From assembly GCF_011303555.1 (NCBI RefSeq), contig NZ_CP049868.1, positions 4,588,001 through 4,652,000 on the forward strand: DNA of 64,000 nt. Direction: 5' to 3'. The DNA comes from Pedobacter sp. HDW13 (lineage in GTDB: Bacteria; Bacteroidota; Bacteroidia; Sphingobacteriales; Sphingobacteriaceae). A model generated the notes under the pieces. That model did not search any database and was not told the origin of the DNA. It was given only the letters and a program-made list of their open reading frames with translations. The translations under genes and the position numbers were made by a program. Positions 45,462 to 56,407 of this stretch are shown one piece after another. Within the stretch, counting starts at the first letter, position 1; each line of letters starts with the position of its first letter.

Positions 45462-48400
45462 TTAGTTTCTAAGGATGTTGATATAACCTTTAAATGTACC
45501 TATACCGTTACCGAGATCAATGATGTAGTAATAGGTACCTTCTGAGAGCGGACTGCCGTTCAGGGTTCCGTCCCAATCGTTGGCATAGGTGCGTTTGGTG
45601 TATAAGATGCGTCCGGTTTTATCGAAAATCTTTAGAGTATTGTTGGGGTAATAATCGATGTTTTTGATGATGAACTTATCGTTATAACCATCACCGTTGG
45701 GTGTAACTACAGTACTGGCTTCGAGTTTATAATCTTCTATTACGGTAATGGCAATGGTTTGATCGCTAACACAACCGCTTGCATTGGTTACTGTAACCCG
45801 GTAAGTACCGCTTTGCTTTGGCCTGATGGTTAGGGCTGCAGTGCTTTGTCCGCTGATGATGTCGGCACCTGACCAGCCGTATTGGGTACCACCTGTTGCG
45901 GTTAAAATCAGGGCATCGCCTTTAGAAATAGAAACACCTTTATTGCTGCTGATAGCAACTACCGGTAAAACATTTACGGTTACGGTTGCCGATCCGCTCT
46001 GTAACTGGCTGGCATAGGCATCGGCCACGCTTACCAGGGTATAGGTATAGGTACCTACCGAACTGGTTGGTACACTAAGGCTTGCCATGGTGTTGTTTGT
46101 GGTGATGGTGCGGTTTGCGCCTCCATTTATGGTGTAGGTAAAGGTGTATGGTGCTGTACCTACTGAACCTGTAAAGATAATATTAGGTGTTGAAGCAAAG
46201 TTACATACGGATGCATTACCTGCGATGGTTGCCTCTGGTAGCGGACGGATAATTACGGTTGCGGAGCCGGTTTGTGGCTGACCACAGTTGATATCGGACA
46301 CGCTTACCAAATTGTAAACGAAAGTACCCACTGTACTGGTTGGTGCTGCAACTGTTGCAGTATTGCCTGTAGAGGTTACCGTGCGGTTAGTGCCGCCGTT
46401 AATGTTATAGGTAAAGGTATATGGGGCTGTTCCGTTTGCACCGGTAAAGGTAATGTTTGGTACCGCGGCTAGGTTTGGTACTGCTGTAGTGCCCGAGATG
46501 GTTGCTGTAGCCAAAGTTCTAACAGTTACTGTTGCAGTTCCGGTTTGGTTCTGCCCGGCATTTACATCGGATACGCTTACCAGGTTATAATTGAAAGTGC
46601 CGGCTACGTTGGCAGGTGCCGCTACAGTTACTGTGATGTTTGCCCCAACAGTGCTGATGGTTTTATTGGCCGCGCCGTTAATGTTATAGGTAAAGGTATA
46701 TGGGCCTGTACCGTTGCTGCCTGTAAAAGTAATGTTTGGTGCGGTTCCGTTTAAGCATAGTGCGGTTGTGCCCGAAATAGCTGCTACCGGAATAGGGTTA
46801 ATTTTGACCGTGGTAGAAATATTCTGTGGCTGCGTGCTATAAGCATCGGTAATGCTGGTAACGGTATACACAAAGGTACCTACGGTACTGGCCGGTGATA
46901 TAAGGGTTGCCGTAGCTGTTGCTGATGTTAAAGTTTGATTGGCACCACCGTTAATGTTGTAGGTAAAGGTAAAGGGTGCAGTACCTGCTGTTGCGGTAAA
47001 GGTAATGACCGGTGCAGTAGTATTTACAGGGATAGAAATATTACCGCTCAACGCTGCAACTGGTTTGGCGTAGATTTTTAAATTGGCCGGGCTGTAGTTA
47101 AGGGAATAATTGGTGGTTAATGCTAATGTTCCCTGTTGAATGGCATAATCGCCGGCGGTTTCGCCCGTAACGCGTGTTAATGCACCAGTAAAGATATCGG
47201 TGCCTATTAACGCAGGGCTAGAAACATAGGTAAATGCCGGATCAACGGTACCTTCAACCTTGGTTTTGGCATCGGCGGTTACGTTAATGGTTTTAGGGGC
47301 AATGGTTAATACCTGTTGTTTGGCTACAGCCGGATTAAAGAAGGTATCGCCGGGCTGGTTGGCCGTAATGGTTATCGTACCTGCTTTTACAATATGGATG
47401 TCGTTATTGCTGATGGTTGCAATATTCGTATCGCTGCTGGTATACCCGATATTGATGGCGGTATTATCGCTGGTAGCACCTGCAATCAGATCGGGATCGC
47501 CATAAGTAGCGGTCCTGGTAGCGGCAAAAGTAATGACCTGGTCTTTTTTAACGGTTGCATCATCTCTGGTGTACCAGATAGGTGAGGTAATAATCCTGCT
47601 TCCATCGGCCTCAACAATATCAGCATAATAATAACCAGTGGCCAGATTGGCTAAAGCATTATCGGTATAGGTTAAACTTGCGGTAGCGCTATTGGTTAAC
47701 TCAACCGGGTTGGTTCCGCTTCCTGGTGTTCCATATAAAATCCTGATGCTGGTTACCGGGCTTGTGGTAATAGAACTTACCGAAATTTGTGGTGCACCGG
47801 CAGTTTTAAATACGCTACCTACGGGCTGTTTGTTTATGTTGAAAATTACTTTGGCCGCCGAATCTTCTGATGCATAGAAACGCATCTTTTTAATGGCATC
47901 CAATAAATCGTTTTCGGTAAGGGCGGGAGCCAGTACCACCAGCCTTGCACGGGTATGCTTACCAAAGGTTAAATTGTGGTTATCGTGATCGATGGTTGCT
48001 CCAAGGTGATATCCACGGGCGAGCATGCGGTTATAATAGCTTAAATAACTCATGGAACTTGCCGGGTCGGAATAGGTAACGTTGGTAGAAAATGCGGGAC
48101 CGCTCTCTAAAGCAGCACCAACAATGGCACTATCGGCACTTAAATCGTAAGTGGCAGAAATGTTGTTAAAATCGGTGGTATTGGGGTGGGCCAAAGTTGC
48201 AATGGCATTTAAACCATGGCGGTTAATGATCCTGAATAAACCAGCCGGACCGGTATAGGTACTTTTAGGTACATAAATCTGGTTTTCGCCAGGTTCCCAA
48301 CCGATCAGTGAATCGATACCGTACACAATTACGTGTCCGCCACCGCTGATTACACCCCACTCCATACCATGCATAGCAACGAAAGTAGAGGTGGTTGCTT

Positions 48401-51205
48401 TTTTAGCAGCGTCGATACCGGGTTGCCAGTTAGCCAACGACATACCTGCCTGGGTGTGGTTATGCTCTGATATACCCAGGAAATCGAGATTCATTGCCGT
48501 TTTGGCAAAAGCATAATCATCTTCAGGTTTTTTGGTTAAATCGTCTTTATTTCCGTCCGAATAACTACTGTGACTGTGTAGGTTACCGTAATAGAAATTC
48601 AGTTTGTTTACATCAAGGATGCCTGTTTTAAAATTGCCTAAAAGTGGTTGTATGCTTAAATACAACGGACCACCACTACAGGCGCTGTTTAGGGCATAGG
48701 TAAAGAAATAGTAATTGGTGTTCTGCGTTAATCCGTTTCTGATAAACGAAGTGCCGCTTCCTCTTTTTACCACAATACCACCGCCCAGCATGTCGCCAAC
48801 ATTGTAAACGGTTTGGTTTACGGGGGCTGCGGTTAAGGTATTGCTGGTGCTCATTACTACCAGGTATTCATCGGCTGCGCTGGCTGCTGTAAAAGATGCC
48901 TGGATAAAGTTGTAGTTGGATGAGGTAATGGTAAAACCTGTAGGCTGTGCGGTTGGAGTGGCACATGGTAACAGGGTTTTGGTAGTTTGTGCCGCGGTTA
49001 AAATATTGGTGGTTAAATATTTCGGTCCGCCGGTACAGGAAAGGTTGTTCAAAGGAACAATAAAGTAATTGTAAGTGGTTGAGCTGGTTAAGCCGTTATC
49101 GATAAAAGTATTGCTTACAATTTTATTGATAACGGTACCACCGCCAAAAGAAGAGCCAATGGCATAAGCGGTACCATCAACCGGAAGTGCGCTTAATGTT
49201 GCATTTAAACTTCTGATGATGAGGTATTCGTTGGCATCGGCCGATTTGGTAAAAGCAGCCGTGATACTTCCTGTGGTTACCGCACTAAAAGTAAGGGCTG
49301 TTGCTGGGGCTGTTGGCGCGGCACAGGCAGGTAAATTTGGAGGGAAATGAACTCCTAACCTGTTGGCATCGTCATCGTCGATTGCATTTTGTACAGTAGC
49401 CAGTGGAGTTCTGGTCCAGTCATCATCCACGTAAGTAGGACTAGGTGCAGTAACGTTTAAACTTCTTACATAAGAAACATCTTTAGCGTTAACTCCCTGA
49501 CCAAAAGCATCGATAATGTTATTGTTAGCATCGAGTAAAGCCACACCGTCGTTACCATTAAAATTGATAACGGTATTGCTGTTCAATACGGCGCTTGCAG
49601 GGGTTAAATAAGGCACTTCGCTGGTGCTGTTTCCGGTATTGCCCAAAAGCACTGTACTGTGCGCAGGGATGGTAAAGTTTAAATTTACGGTTTGCGATGG
49701 CGCTCCGGTAATGTTGATATTGCCAGCATCGCCCGAAATATTATAAAGCGCGAGTTTTAATTGTGGTGATGCGGTATTAATGGGGGCATTGCTCAGGTTG
49801 GTCAGTTCGATCCATTTGTTTACGGAAGTTCCTTCGTAATACTGGCTGATGATTACAGGTGCACTTACCAAAGGCGGGTTGGCGGTAGTCGCATCAACAG
49901 TGGCCACTGCGGTCTGTAAATTGCCGGCCACATCTTGTGCAACCACATATAAGGTGTAACCTGTACCGGTTGTTAAACCTGCAATTGATGCACTGGCATC
50001 GGTATTGGCGGTATTGGCAAATGAACCCGATTTTAAAGCTGCGGCACCTGTTCCATCTTGTGCGGCTTTAACCTGTGCTGGGGTAGGTATGGTACCGCCT
50101 GATAGCGCCAGCACATAATAAGTGGTGCCCGCTTCGTTAATGTTGTTTACAAAAGCAACAGCAGTAGTGGTAACCGCAGCTATTTTTGGATAGGTTGCTG
50201 TGGTTACCGGTGGGGTAATATCAGCTGCGCCAAGGGTAGAGAAACTTAATGTAGTAGCTGAAGCTTGTAGATTTGGCGAAGTTGCTGCATCTTCGGATAC
50301 CACATATATCTTATAAGCTGTAGAAAGTGTAAGTGCTGATATGGTTGTACCCGCATCAGTATTGGTTGTATTGGCAATGGTACCAAATTTAAGTGCCTGA
50401 ACATTATTGCCATCCTTACCTGCTTTTATTTGTGCAGTTGTTGGGGCTGTTCCTGCAGCTGGTAATAAAACATAATAAGTATTTCCGGTTTCATTGATAT
50501 TGCTGATCAGGTTTACCGTAGTGCTGGTTATTAAGGCGGTTTTAGGGTAACCAGAAGCATTTGTTGGTGGTGTTGTATCAATCGTGCCAGAGCTTGTTAC
50601 CGAACCCCAATGTTGAAACCGATTCTTCCGGCAGCAGGAGAGTTAAAGCCCCAGCCACCAGTAGCTGTTTGTCCTGAAGCGTAATAGCGGATGGTTATAG
50701 TGGTACCTGTTGCTACATTTTGTAATGCCGTTATTCCCGATAGGTTAACCGTAGGAGATGCATTTGGGGCAACAGTTGTATTTGTTATCGATGATGGACT
50801 TCCTATTAAGGTAAAGGTTGTTCCGTCTAAGCTATAAGCATATTGCGAGCTAACACCCGCGTTTGCATAATAAGTAGCTGTTCCGGCAAAAAGGGCATCA
50901 ATAGAGCTAAGTGAAATTTTATTGCCCGCTGAAGCTGTTAATGTTACCTGAAAATAGTCAGTGTTGGCGGTAGATATGCCGTCATTTTTAAAATTAACTG
51001 TCCTAAATGAATTGTTACCTGCACTTGCTGCTGCACCTGCTCCACGGGTTATAACTGGAACGGCGGCTAAGCCTGCATCGGATGTTGTGGCTGTAGAGGT
51101 TGCCAACATACTCTGCCCTGTAAAATCCCAACTGGCAATCTGTGCCAATGTAGTTAAAGGGAAATAGAGGGTAAGAAATAAGGATAATAGTAAAAGTTTT
51201 TTCAT
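45462..51205 (-). CDS. Giant type IX-secreted multidomain protein with PHP-type metallohydrolase and gliding-motility C-terminal domain (frameshifted near 50605)
   Basis: A corrected length of 1914 residues. Order: signal peptide ending TTLAQ; a beta-sandwich (about residues 22-200); two Fn3-like repeats ('TPPTNASGYPKT...', 'TPPVTTATYPK...'); a lamin-tail-like domain ('APVIISQYYEGTSVNKWIELTNLS'); two more Fn3-like modules; a PHP metallohydrolase domain near residues 870-1110 with 'NLHSHSSYSDGNKDD', 'DFLGISEHNHT', 'AMHGMEWG', 'ATLAHP' and 'GATIDHDNH'; an MBG-type domain; four PKD-like repeats; and the C-terminal 'VTPNGDGYNDKFIIKNI...YYYIIDLG' CHU_C sorting domain. The plus-strand CCCC at 50605-50608 lacks one C: restoring it joins 'NIGGSVTSSGTID'. 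Two separate genes would otherwise be called. Likely a surface or secreted enzyme; substrate unknown. Confidence 0.93.
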
Positions 51206-51689
51206 ATAATCTGTTTTTGATATGAAATGATGAATAAATCTTTTTTAATAAGTTAGTTAAGCGAATCAAGAGTAATTGCTTTAAAATTCGGGAACGGTCC
51301 CGCAAGAATTTGGATGATTAGATTAGCGTTTTGTCATACGGGATAATAAGGATTGTTTTGTTGGAGAATTTTTTGATCATTCAGCAGGAAACAACAATCG
51401 CTATACCGTAAATAGATATAACAATACGGAGAAACCATTTGTCCGACAACGATTTTTAAACTGATGAACAGTTATTGGAGTAATTGTAGCGCCATATAGA
51501 ATAATTAGGTTGCGAAAATAGGTTTTGAATGTTAATTCAGTATTATGGGGTGATTAATTACTGGTTTGTTTGTTAAAAGCCTGGACAATACAGTATTGAA
51601 AATATAAATTTATATATTTCTTCGGCATTTTAACAAGATGTTGATAAATCCTCTTAAACCGGTAGAGTTACCGGCTTATTTTAATGTAT
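51206..51689. other. Intergenic region upstream of the giant protein
   Basis: AT-rich non-coding DNA that should hold the minus-strand promoter of the giant gene. The only clear feature is the sua5/yrdC terminator at 51664-51680. No gene seen. Confidence 0.55.
51662..51680 (-). terminator. Terminator of the Sua5/YrdC gene
   Basis: CCGGTA-GAGT-TACCGG stem with flanking A/T tracts, 10 bases below the stop codon of the minus-strand gene. Confidence 0.65.
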
Positions 51690-52310
51690 TTATAGGTAAT
51701 CCTCGATATTTCCTTTACCCTCACGGATTACTTCGAACTCGCCGGTGGTGCAATCTATCACTGTCGAAGCCTCATTGTCGCCGTAACCACCATCAATAAC
51801 GAGGTCGACCAGGTCTTCGTATTTTTCGTGGATCAGTTCGGGATCTGTTGAATATTCAATTACTTCATCGTCGTCTTTTATTGAGCTCGATAAGATTGGG
51901 TTACCCAGTTCTTTTACAATACAGCGCGCAATGTTATTATCGGGCACACGTATACCTACTGTTTTTTTGTTTGAACTTAACAGTTTGGGTACATTGTTGT
52001 TCGCATTAAAAATAAAGGTAAAAGGACCCGGTAAGGCTTTTTTCAGTACCCTGAAAGTAGTATTATCAATGGGTTTGATATAATCGGAAATGTGCTTTAA
52101 ATCGTGGCAGATAAAAGAGAAGTTGGCCTTTTCGGGTTTAATGCCACGTATACGGCAGATCTTTTCAATTGCTTTTGGATTGGTAATATCGCAGCCCAAG
52201 CCGTAAATTGTATCGGTTGGATAGATGATGAGGCCGCCTTTTTTCAGTACTTCTACAACCTGTTCAATGGCTTTTTCGTTGGGGTTTTCCGGATATATCT
52301 TAATAAGCAT
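51690..52310 (-). CDS. L-threonylcarbamoyladenylate synthase (Sua5/YciO/YrdC/YwlC family)
   Basis: Makes threonylcarbamoyl-AMP for the t6A modification of tRNAs reading ANN codons. I start at the ATG at 52310 ('MLIKIYPENPNE...'); a longer frame from 52376 adds a non-homologous leader. Residues include 'GGLIIYPTDTIYGLGCDI', 'CHDLKHISDYIKP', 'LKKALPGPFTFIF', 'TVGIRVPDN' and 'NPILSSSIK', the YrdC-domain motifs that bind ATP and threonine. At 206 residues it lacks the extra Sua5 C-terminal domain; YciO-type relatives are possible. It is divergent from the gltB-like gene. Confidence 0.9.
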   Translation of the reverse strand: MLIKIYPENPNEKAIEQVVEVLKKGGLIIYPTDTIYGLGCDITNPKAIEKICRIRGIKPEKANFSFICHDLKHISDYIKPIDNTTFRVLKKALPGPFTFIFNANNNVPKLLSSNKKTVGIRVPDNNIARCIVKELGNPILSSSIKDDDEVIEYSTDPELIHEKYEDLVDLVIDGGYGDNEASTVIDCTTGEFEVIREGKGNIEDYL

Positions 52311-52392
52311 AGCGTAAAAATAACAATTTAATGGTGTCAGTTGTTTAATAATCCTAATCTTTGTAAGACAAAACATCCGCTAATCTAATTTT

Positions 52393-54044
52393 ATGAGAAA
52401 AGCTTTCGTCGCAATTGCCGCATTTTTAATTGCCCTAACCATTATGCTGGGCCTTTATCATCCCTTTTTATGGTGGACATTTATTTTTACAGGTCCTTTT
52501 GTTATACTCGGTATTTACGATTTATACCAGCCGAAACACAGTATTGTAAGGAATTACCCTGTTTTTGGTCGCTTAAGGTATTTTATGGAAGAGTTAAGGC
52601 CAAAGGTGTACCAGTATTTTGTAGAAAGCGATACAAATGGTACGCCGTATAGCCGGTTAAATCGCTCACTTATTTATCAGCGCGCTAAAAAAGATAACGA
52701 TACCATTCCTTTTGGAACACAGTTAAATGTATACGATAATGGTTACGAATGGCTAAGCCACAGTATTGCAGCTATTTCACATCACGAATTGAACTTAGAT
52801 CCACGGGTCTTAGTTGGCGGGCCGGACTGTAAAAAGCCTTATTCGGCCAGTATTTATAATATTTCGGCCATGAGTTTTGGTTCGTTGAGTCAGAACGCAA
52901 TCCTGGCTTTAAACGGCGGTGCCAAAATGGGTAATTTTGCGCACAACACAGGCGAAGGGGGTATTAGCGATTATCACCGTCAGCCGGGTGGCGATTTAAT
53001 CTGGCAAATTGGTACGGGTTATTTCGGGTGCCGTAATACCGATGGTACCTTTAACTACGATGCTTATGCCGAGCGTGCCCAGACAGATCAGGTAAAAATG
53101 ATTGAGATCAAGCTCTCGCAGGGTGCTAAGCCAGGTCATGGAGGTATGTTGCCGGCTAAAAAGGTAACGCCCGAGGTGGCACGCATCCGTTTGGTGCCCG
53201 AAGGTAAAGATGTATTGTCGCCACCAGCGCACTCAGCTTTTAATACACCTATCGGTTTGCTGGAGTTTGTTAAGCAACTGCGGGATTTATCGGATGGTAA
53301 GCCTGTTGGCTTTAAGCTTTGTATTGGCCGTAAAAGTGAGTTTTATGCCATTTGTAAGGCGATGATCGAAACAAAAATCTATCCTGATTTTATTACTGTT
53401 GATGGGGAGAAGGTGGTACGGGTGCGGCACCACAAGAGTTTTCTAACTCGGTAGGGATGCCATTACGTGAGGGAGTAGCTTTTGTATATGATGTGTTGAA
53501 TGGTTTCGACCTGAAAAAACACATTAAAATTATTGCTTCGGGTAAGGTAGCTACCGGATTTGACCTGGTTAAAAATATAGCATTGGGTGCTGATATGTGT
53601 AATGCAGCCCGCGGAATGATGTTTGCATTAGGTTGTATACAGGCTTTAGAGTGTAACAGTAATACCTGCCCAACGGGTGTGGCTACGCAAGATCAAAGCC
53701 TGATGAAAGGTTTGGTAGTAGAGGATAAAACCGTGCGCGTTAAAAATTTCCATAACCTAACTGTTGCCAGTGCTGTAGAGTTGCTGGGGGCAGCAGGTTT
53801 AAGAGAAACTCATCAGTTAAGCCGTGCATATATTAACAGGAGGGTGAGCCCAAGTGTAATGCAAAGCTATTTAGAAAGCTTTCCATACATTCCGGCAGGT
53901 AGCTTGTTGCAAACACCTTACCCAACGCGTTACGAACTGGGGATGGCTTTAAGTACTTCGCAAAGTTTTGCTCCAACTGATTATAAGGTTTCGGCGGTTG
54001 ATTATGCGCATGCGAACCCTTATGGCGATCATGCAAGCGAATAA
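52393..54044 (+). CDS. FMN-binding glutamate-synthase-like protein with N-terminal membrane helices (frameshifted near 53404)
   Basis: A corrected 550-residue protein of the GltB-like family without the glutaminase domain. The N-terminus has two hydrophobic segments ('AFVAIAAFLIALTIMLGL', 'PFLWWTFIFTGPFVILGIY'). Then the FMN barrel: 'NISAMSFGSLSQNAILALNGGAKMG', 'NTGEGGISDYH', 'EIKLSQGAKPGHGGMLPA' and 'GADMCNAARGMMFALGC', with the Cys cluster 'CIQALECNSNTCPTGVATQ' that binds the 3Fe-4S centre in glutamate synthase. The break lies at GGGG 53404-53407; a fifth G gives 'FITVDGGEGGTGAAPQEF', an exact family motif. Reaction not certain; an oxidoreductase rather than classical GOGAT is possible. Confidence 0.9.
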
Positions 54045-54121
54045 CAAACGTTCATACGGAACATAAACGCCAATTGTACAATTGGCTACCTGGGAGTCGT
54101 CCCGATGGGACGAAATAGAAA

Positions 54122-54150
54122 AGCGGTCAGATTTTTAAAACCTGACCGCT
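54122..54150. terminator. Terminator between the gltB-like gene and asnS
   Basis: AGCGGTCAG (54122-54130) and CTGACCGCT (54142-54150) form a perfect stem, with A-rich and T-rich flanks on either side. It serves convergent transcripts, asnS from the minus strand and gltB-like from the plus strand. Confidence 0.8.
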
Positions 54151-54194
54151 ATTTTATTTAAAGGGTTTTCTTTTTTAGTTACCTGTTAAGCCTA

Positions 54195-55643
54195 TTAAAA
54201 TTCAGCGTTTTTAGGGAACCTTGGGAAAGCAATTACATCGCGGATGTTGGTCATACCGGTTACGAACAATACCAAGCGTTCAAAACCTAAGCCGAAACCA
54301 GCGTGCGGTGCTGTACCAAAACGGCGGGTATCTAAGTACCACCACAATTCATCCTGTGGAATGTTCAAAGCCTCCATGCGTTGGGTTAAACGATCTAAAC
54401 GTTCTTCACGTTGCGATCCGCCAATCATTTCGCCAATACCCGGAAACAGGATATCCATTGCGGCAACTGTTTGTCTGCCTTCGGCATCGGGTTCGTTCTG
54501 ACGCATGTAGAACGATTTAATATCGGCAGGGTAATCGGTTAGGATTACTGGTTTTTTAAAGTGTTTTTCTACCAGGTAGCGTTCGTGCTCGCTCTGTAAA
54601 TCAGCTCCCCACTCATCAATCAGGTATTTAAACTGTTTCTTCTGGTTTGGTTTAGAAGATTTTAAAATCCTGATGGCTTCTGTATAGGTTAAACGTTCAA
54701 AGTCGTTAGCTAAACAGAAATCAAGCTTTTCTATCAGGCTCAATTCGCTACGCTCGTTCTGCGGTTTTTGTTTATCTTCTTCGGCCAGGCGTGCATTTAA
54801 AAATTCAAGTTCGTCTTTGCAGTTATCTAAAGCATATTTAATTACATACTTCATCATATCTTCTGCAAGCTGCATGTTGTCTTCTAAATCTGCAAAGGCA
54901 AACTCAGGCTCAATCATCCAGAATTCGGCAAGGTGGCGTGTTGTATTCGAGTTTTCGGCTCTGAAGGTAGGTCCGAAAGTATAAATTTTACCAAAAGCCA
55001 TTGCAGCCAATTCGCCTTCTAACTGACCCGATACGGTTAGGTTGGTGGCGCGTGCAAAGAAATCTTGCGAGAAATCAATCTGTCCCTCGTCAGTACGTGG
55101 CGGATTGTCGAGATCTAAAGTAGTTACTTTAAACATTTCGCCAGCACCTTCTGCATCACTTGCGGTAATTACAGGTGTGTGCATGTAAACAAAACCACGT
55201 TCGTTATAAAACTGGTGAATAGCGAAAGCTAATGCATGACGTACCTTGAAAACAGCGTTAAAGGTGTTGGTACGGAAACGCAGGTGTGCTATTTCGCGTA
55301 AAAACTCCAGACTGTGTTTTTTAGGTTGCAAAGGGAATTTCTCCGGGTCGCTATCGCCCAAAATTTCTACACTGGTTGCTTTAATCTCCACAGTTTGGCC
55401 TTTACCAAGCGATTCGATTAATTTACCTGTTGCAGAAATTGCTGCACCTGTAGTGATTCTTTTCAACAGCTCATCGGGTAAATTATTAAAATCGATCACA
55501 ACCTGGATATTGCTCATGCAAGACCCGTCATTTAATGCAATAAACTGATTATTACGGAAAGTTCTAACCCATCCCATAACCGTTACTTCTGTGTCAAATG
55601 CTGTCGACTTTAATAAATCTTTAATTTGCTGTCTCTTAATCAT
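54195..55643 (-). CDS. asnS: Asparagine--tRNA ligase
   Basis: Charges tRNA-Asn. The 482-residue class II synthetase begins at the ATG at 55643 ('[12 protein letters not shown]...'); a longer start at 55685 adds a non-homologous leader. OB-fold anticodon domain '[25 protein letters not shown]', motif 1 region '[30 protein letters not shown]', motif 2 '[27 protein letters not shown]', motif 3 '[32 protein letters not shown]'. A TAAATTTG promoter box lies upstream at 55664-55671. Confidence 0.97.
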   Translation of the reverse strand: MIKRQQIKDLLKSTAFDTEVTVMGWVRTFRNNQFIALNDGSCMSNIQVVIDFNNLPDELLKRITTGAAISATGKLIESLGKGQTVEIKATSVEILGDSDPEKFPLQPKKHSLEFLREIAHLRFRTNTFNAVFKVRHALAFAIHQFYNERGFVYMHTPVITASDAEGAGEMFKVTTLDLDNPPRTDEGQIDFSQDFFARATNLTVSGQLEGELAAMAFGKIYTFGPTFRAENSNTTRHLAEFWMIEPEFAFADLEDNMQLAEDMMKYVIKYALDNCKDELEFLNARLAEEDKQKPQNERSELSLIEKLDFCLANDFERLTYTEAIRILKSSKPNQKKQFKYLIDEWGADLQSEHERYLVEKHFKKPVILTDYPADIKSFYMRQNEPDAEGRQTVAAMDILFPGIGEMIGGSQREERLDRLTQRMEALNIPQDELWWYLDTRRFGTAPHAGFGLGFERLVLFVTGMTNIRDVIAFPRFPKNAEF

Positions 55644-55663
55644 ATTGTTGTTTATAAAAGCCG

Positions 55664-55671
55664 CAAATTTA
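55664..55671 (-). promoter_or_regulatory. -7 box TAAATTTG of asnS
   Basis: On the minus strand TAAATTTG matches TAnnTTTG and predicts a short leader, about 14 nt, before the ATG at 55643. A clear -33 element is not visible. Confidence 0.5.
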
Positions 55672-55784
55672 GGAAAAAAAAGCATATCAGTTGATAGTTT
55701 AGCGCTTTCGGTTAACAGTTTTTTTAAGTATGAAGTATTTTAAATTGTTAGTGGTAGGGTTAAAGCTTTTTGTTGTGGAATTTG

Positions 55785-56080
55785 AAGTTGTATATGGTTT
55801 TAATGAATAAATTTCATTGATGTTCTTGTTTTCTTTTTTGTTTTCTTGTTTTTTAGGTTGTTTGTGGTTTTATTTTGATTTATTGTTTGTTATTTTTTTG
55901 TTTTATGTGTTATTATGATTTTTATCATTAAATTTTTATGTTTTTTTTGTTTTATTTTGTGTTTTTATTGTTTTTAATTTGATTTTTTAGGTATTTTTTG
56001 TTTGTTTATTTGTTTTTAATATTAAAATTTGAATATTTTTTATGTTTTTTATTGAAAATTGTTGTGTTTTTAAATAAAAA
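55785..56080 (+). other. Strand-biased T/G-rich tract almost without cytosine
   Basis: Over about 55861-56080 I count a single C in roughly 215 plus-strand bases; T runs are broken by G and some A. It encodes no gene. It lies upstream of a promoter (56062-56091) and of asnS on the other strand. Purpose unknown. Confidence 0.75.
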
Positions 56081-56091
56081 TAGTACTTTTG
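56062..56091 (+). promoter_or_regulatory. Strong consensus promoter without a downstream gene
   Basis: TTG at 56062-56064, 19 bp, then TACTTTTG at 56084-56091: a full -33/-7 match. About 55 bp downstream is a terminator hairpin, with no open frame between, so it may drive a small RNA. Confidence 0.7.
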
Positions 56092-56097
56092 TAATGC

Positions 56098-56155
56098 TCG
56101 TTAATTATTATTATATATTTGGTTTAAAAAGAGCGCTGGTAACGGCGCTTTTTTT
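56098..56155 (+). ncRNA. Candidate small RNA (promoter to terminator, about 58 nt)
   Basis: Predicted transcript from the promoter at 56062-56091 to the stem AGCGC (56132-56136)/GCGCT (56145-56149) followed by T8. No leader peptide is evident. A second terminator-like hairpin, AAGCTCCAA...TTGGGGCTT, follows at about 56211-56235, so read-through could yield a longer RNA of about 140 nt. I recognise no family. Confidence 0.45.
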
Positions 56156-56156
56156 A
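56132..56156 (+). terminator. Terminator of the candidate small RNA
   Basis: AGCGC-TGGTAACG-GCGCT followed by a run of T, with an A run before the stem. It could function on both strands. Confidence 0.7.
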
Positions 56157-56245
56157 TAAAAATTGAGACTTATTCATAAAATCAACATAAACTAAACAAC
56201 CTAAACTAAGAAAGCTCCAATAAATTGGGGCTTTTCTTTTTTTAG

Positions 56246-56331
56246 CGCCATCTCGACTAAAGTGCAGCGGAATGGAGAGATCTAGCTCGATAGATTTTTC
56301 GACTGCGTTGCACTCCGCTCGAAATGACGGT
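56246..56331. repeat. Dispersed repeat (CATCTCGACTAAAG / CGCTCGAAATGACGG type)
   Basis: Same element family as 26919-27029, with 'GAGATCTAGCTCGATAGATTT' in the middle and TCGAAATGACG at the end. Confidence 0.75.
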
Positions 56332-56407
56332 CATATGGGAGGAAAAACTCTTGAACAAAAAAAGCTACCCTTTTCAGGATAGCTTTTCAATATATGTTTT
56401 GTTGTTG

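Noticed and set aside
52305-52400. TAnnTTTG promoter for the gltB-like gene at CTAATCTTTG
   Set aside because: The spacing between TA and TTTG is three bases, not two, so it does not match the consensus.
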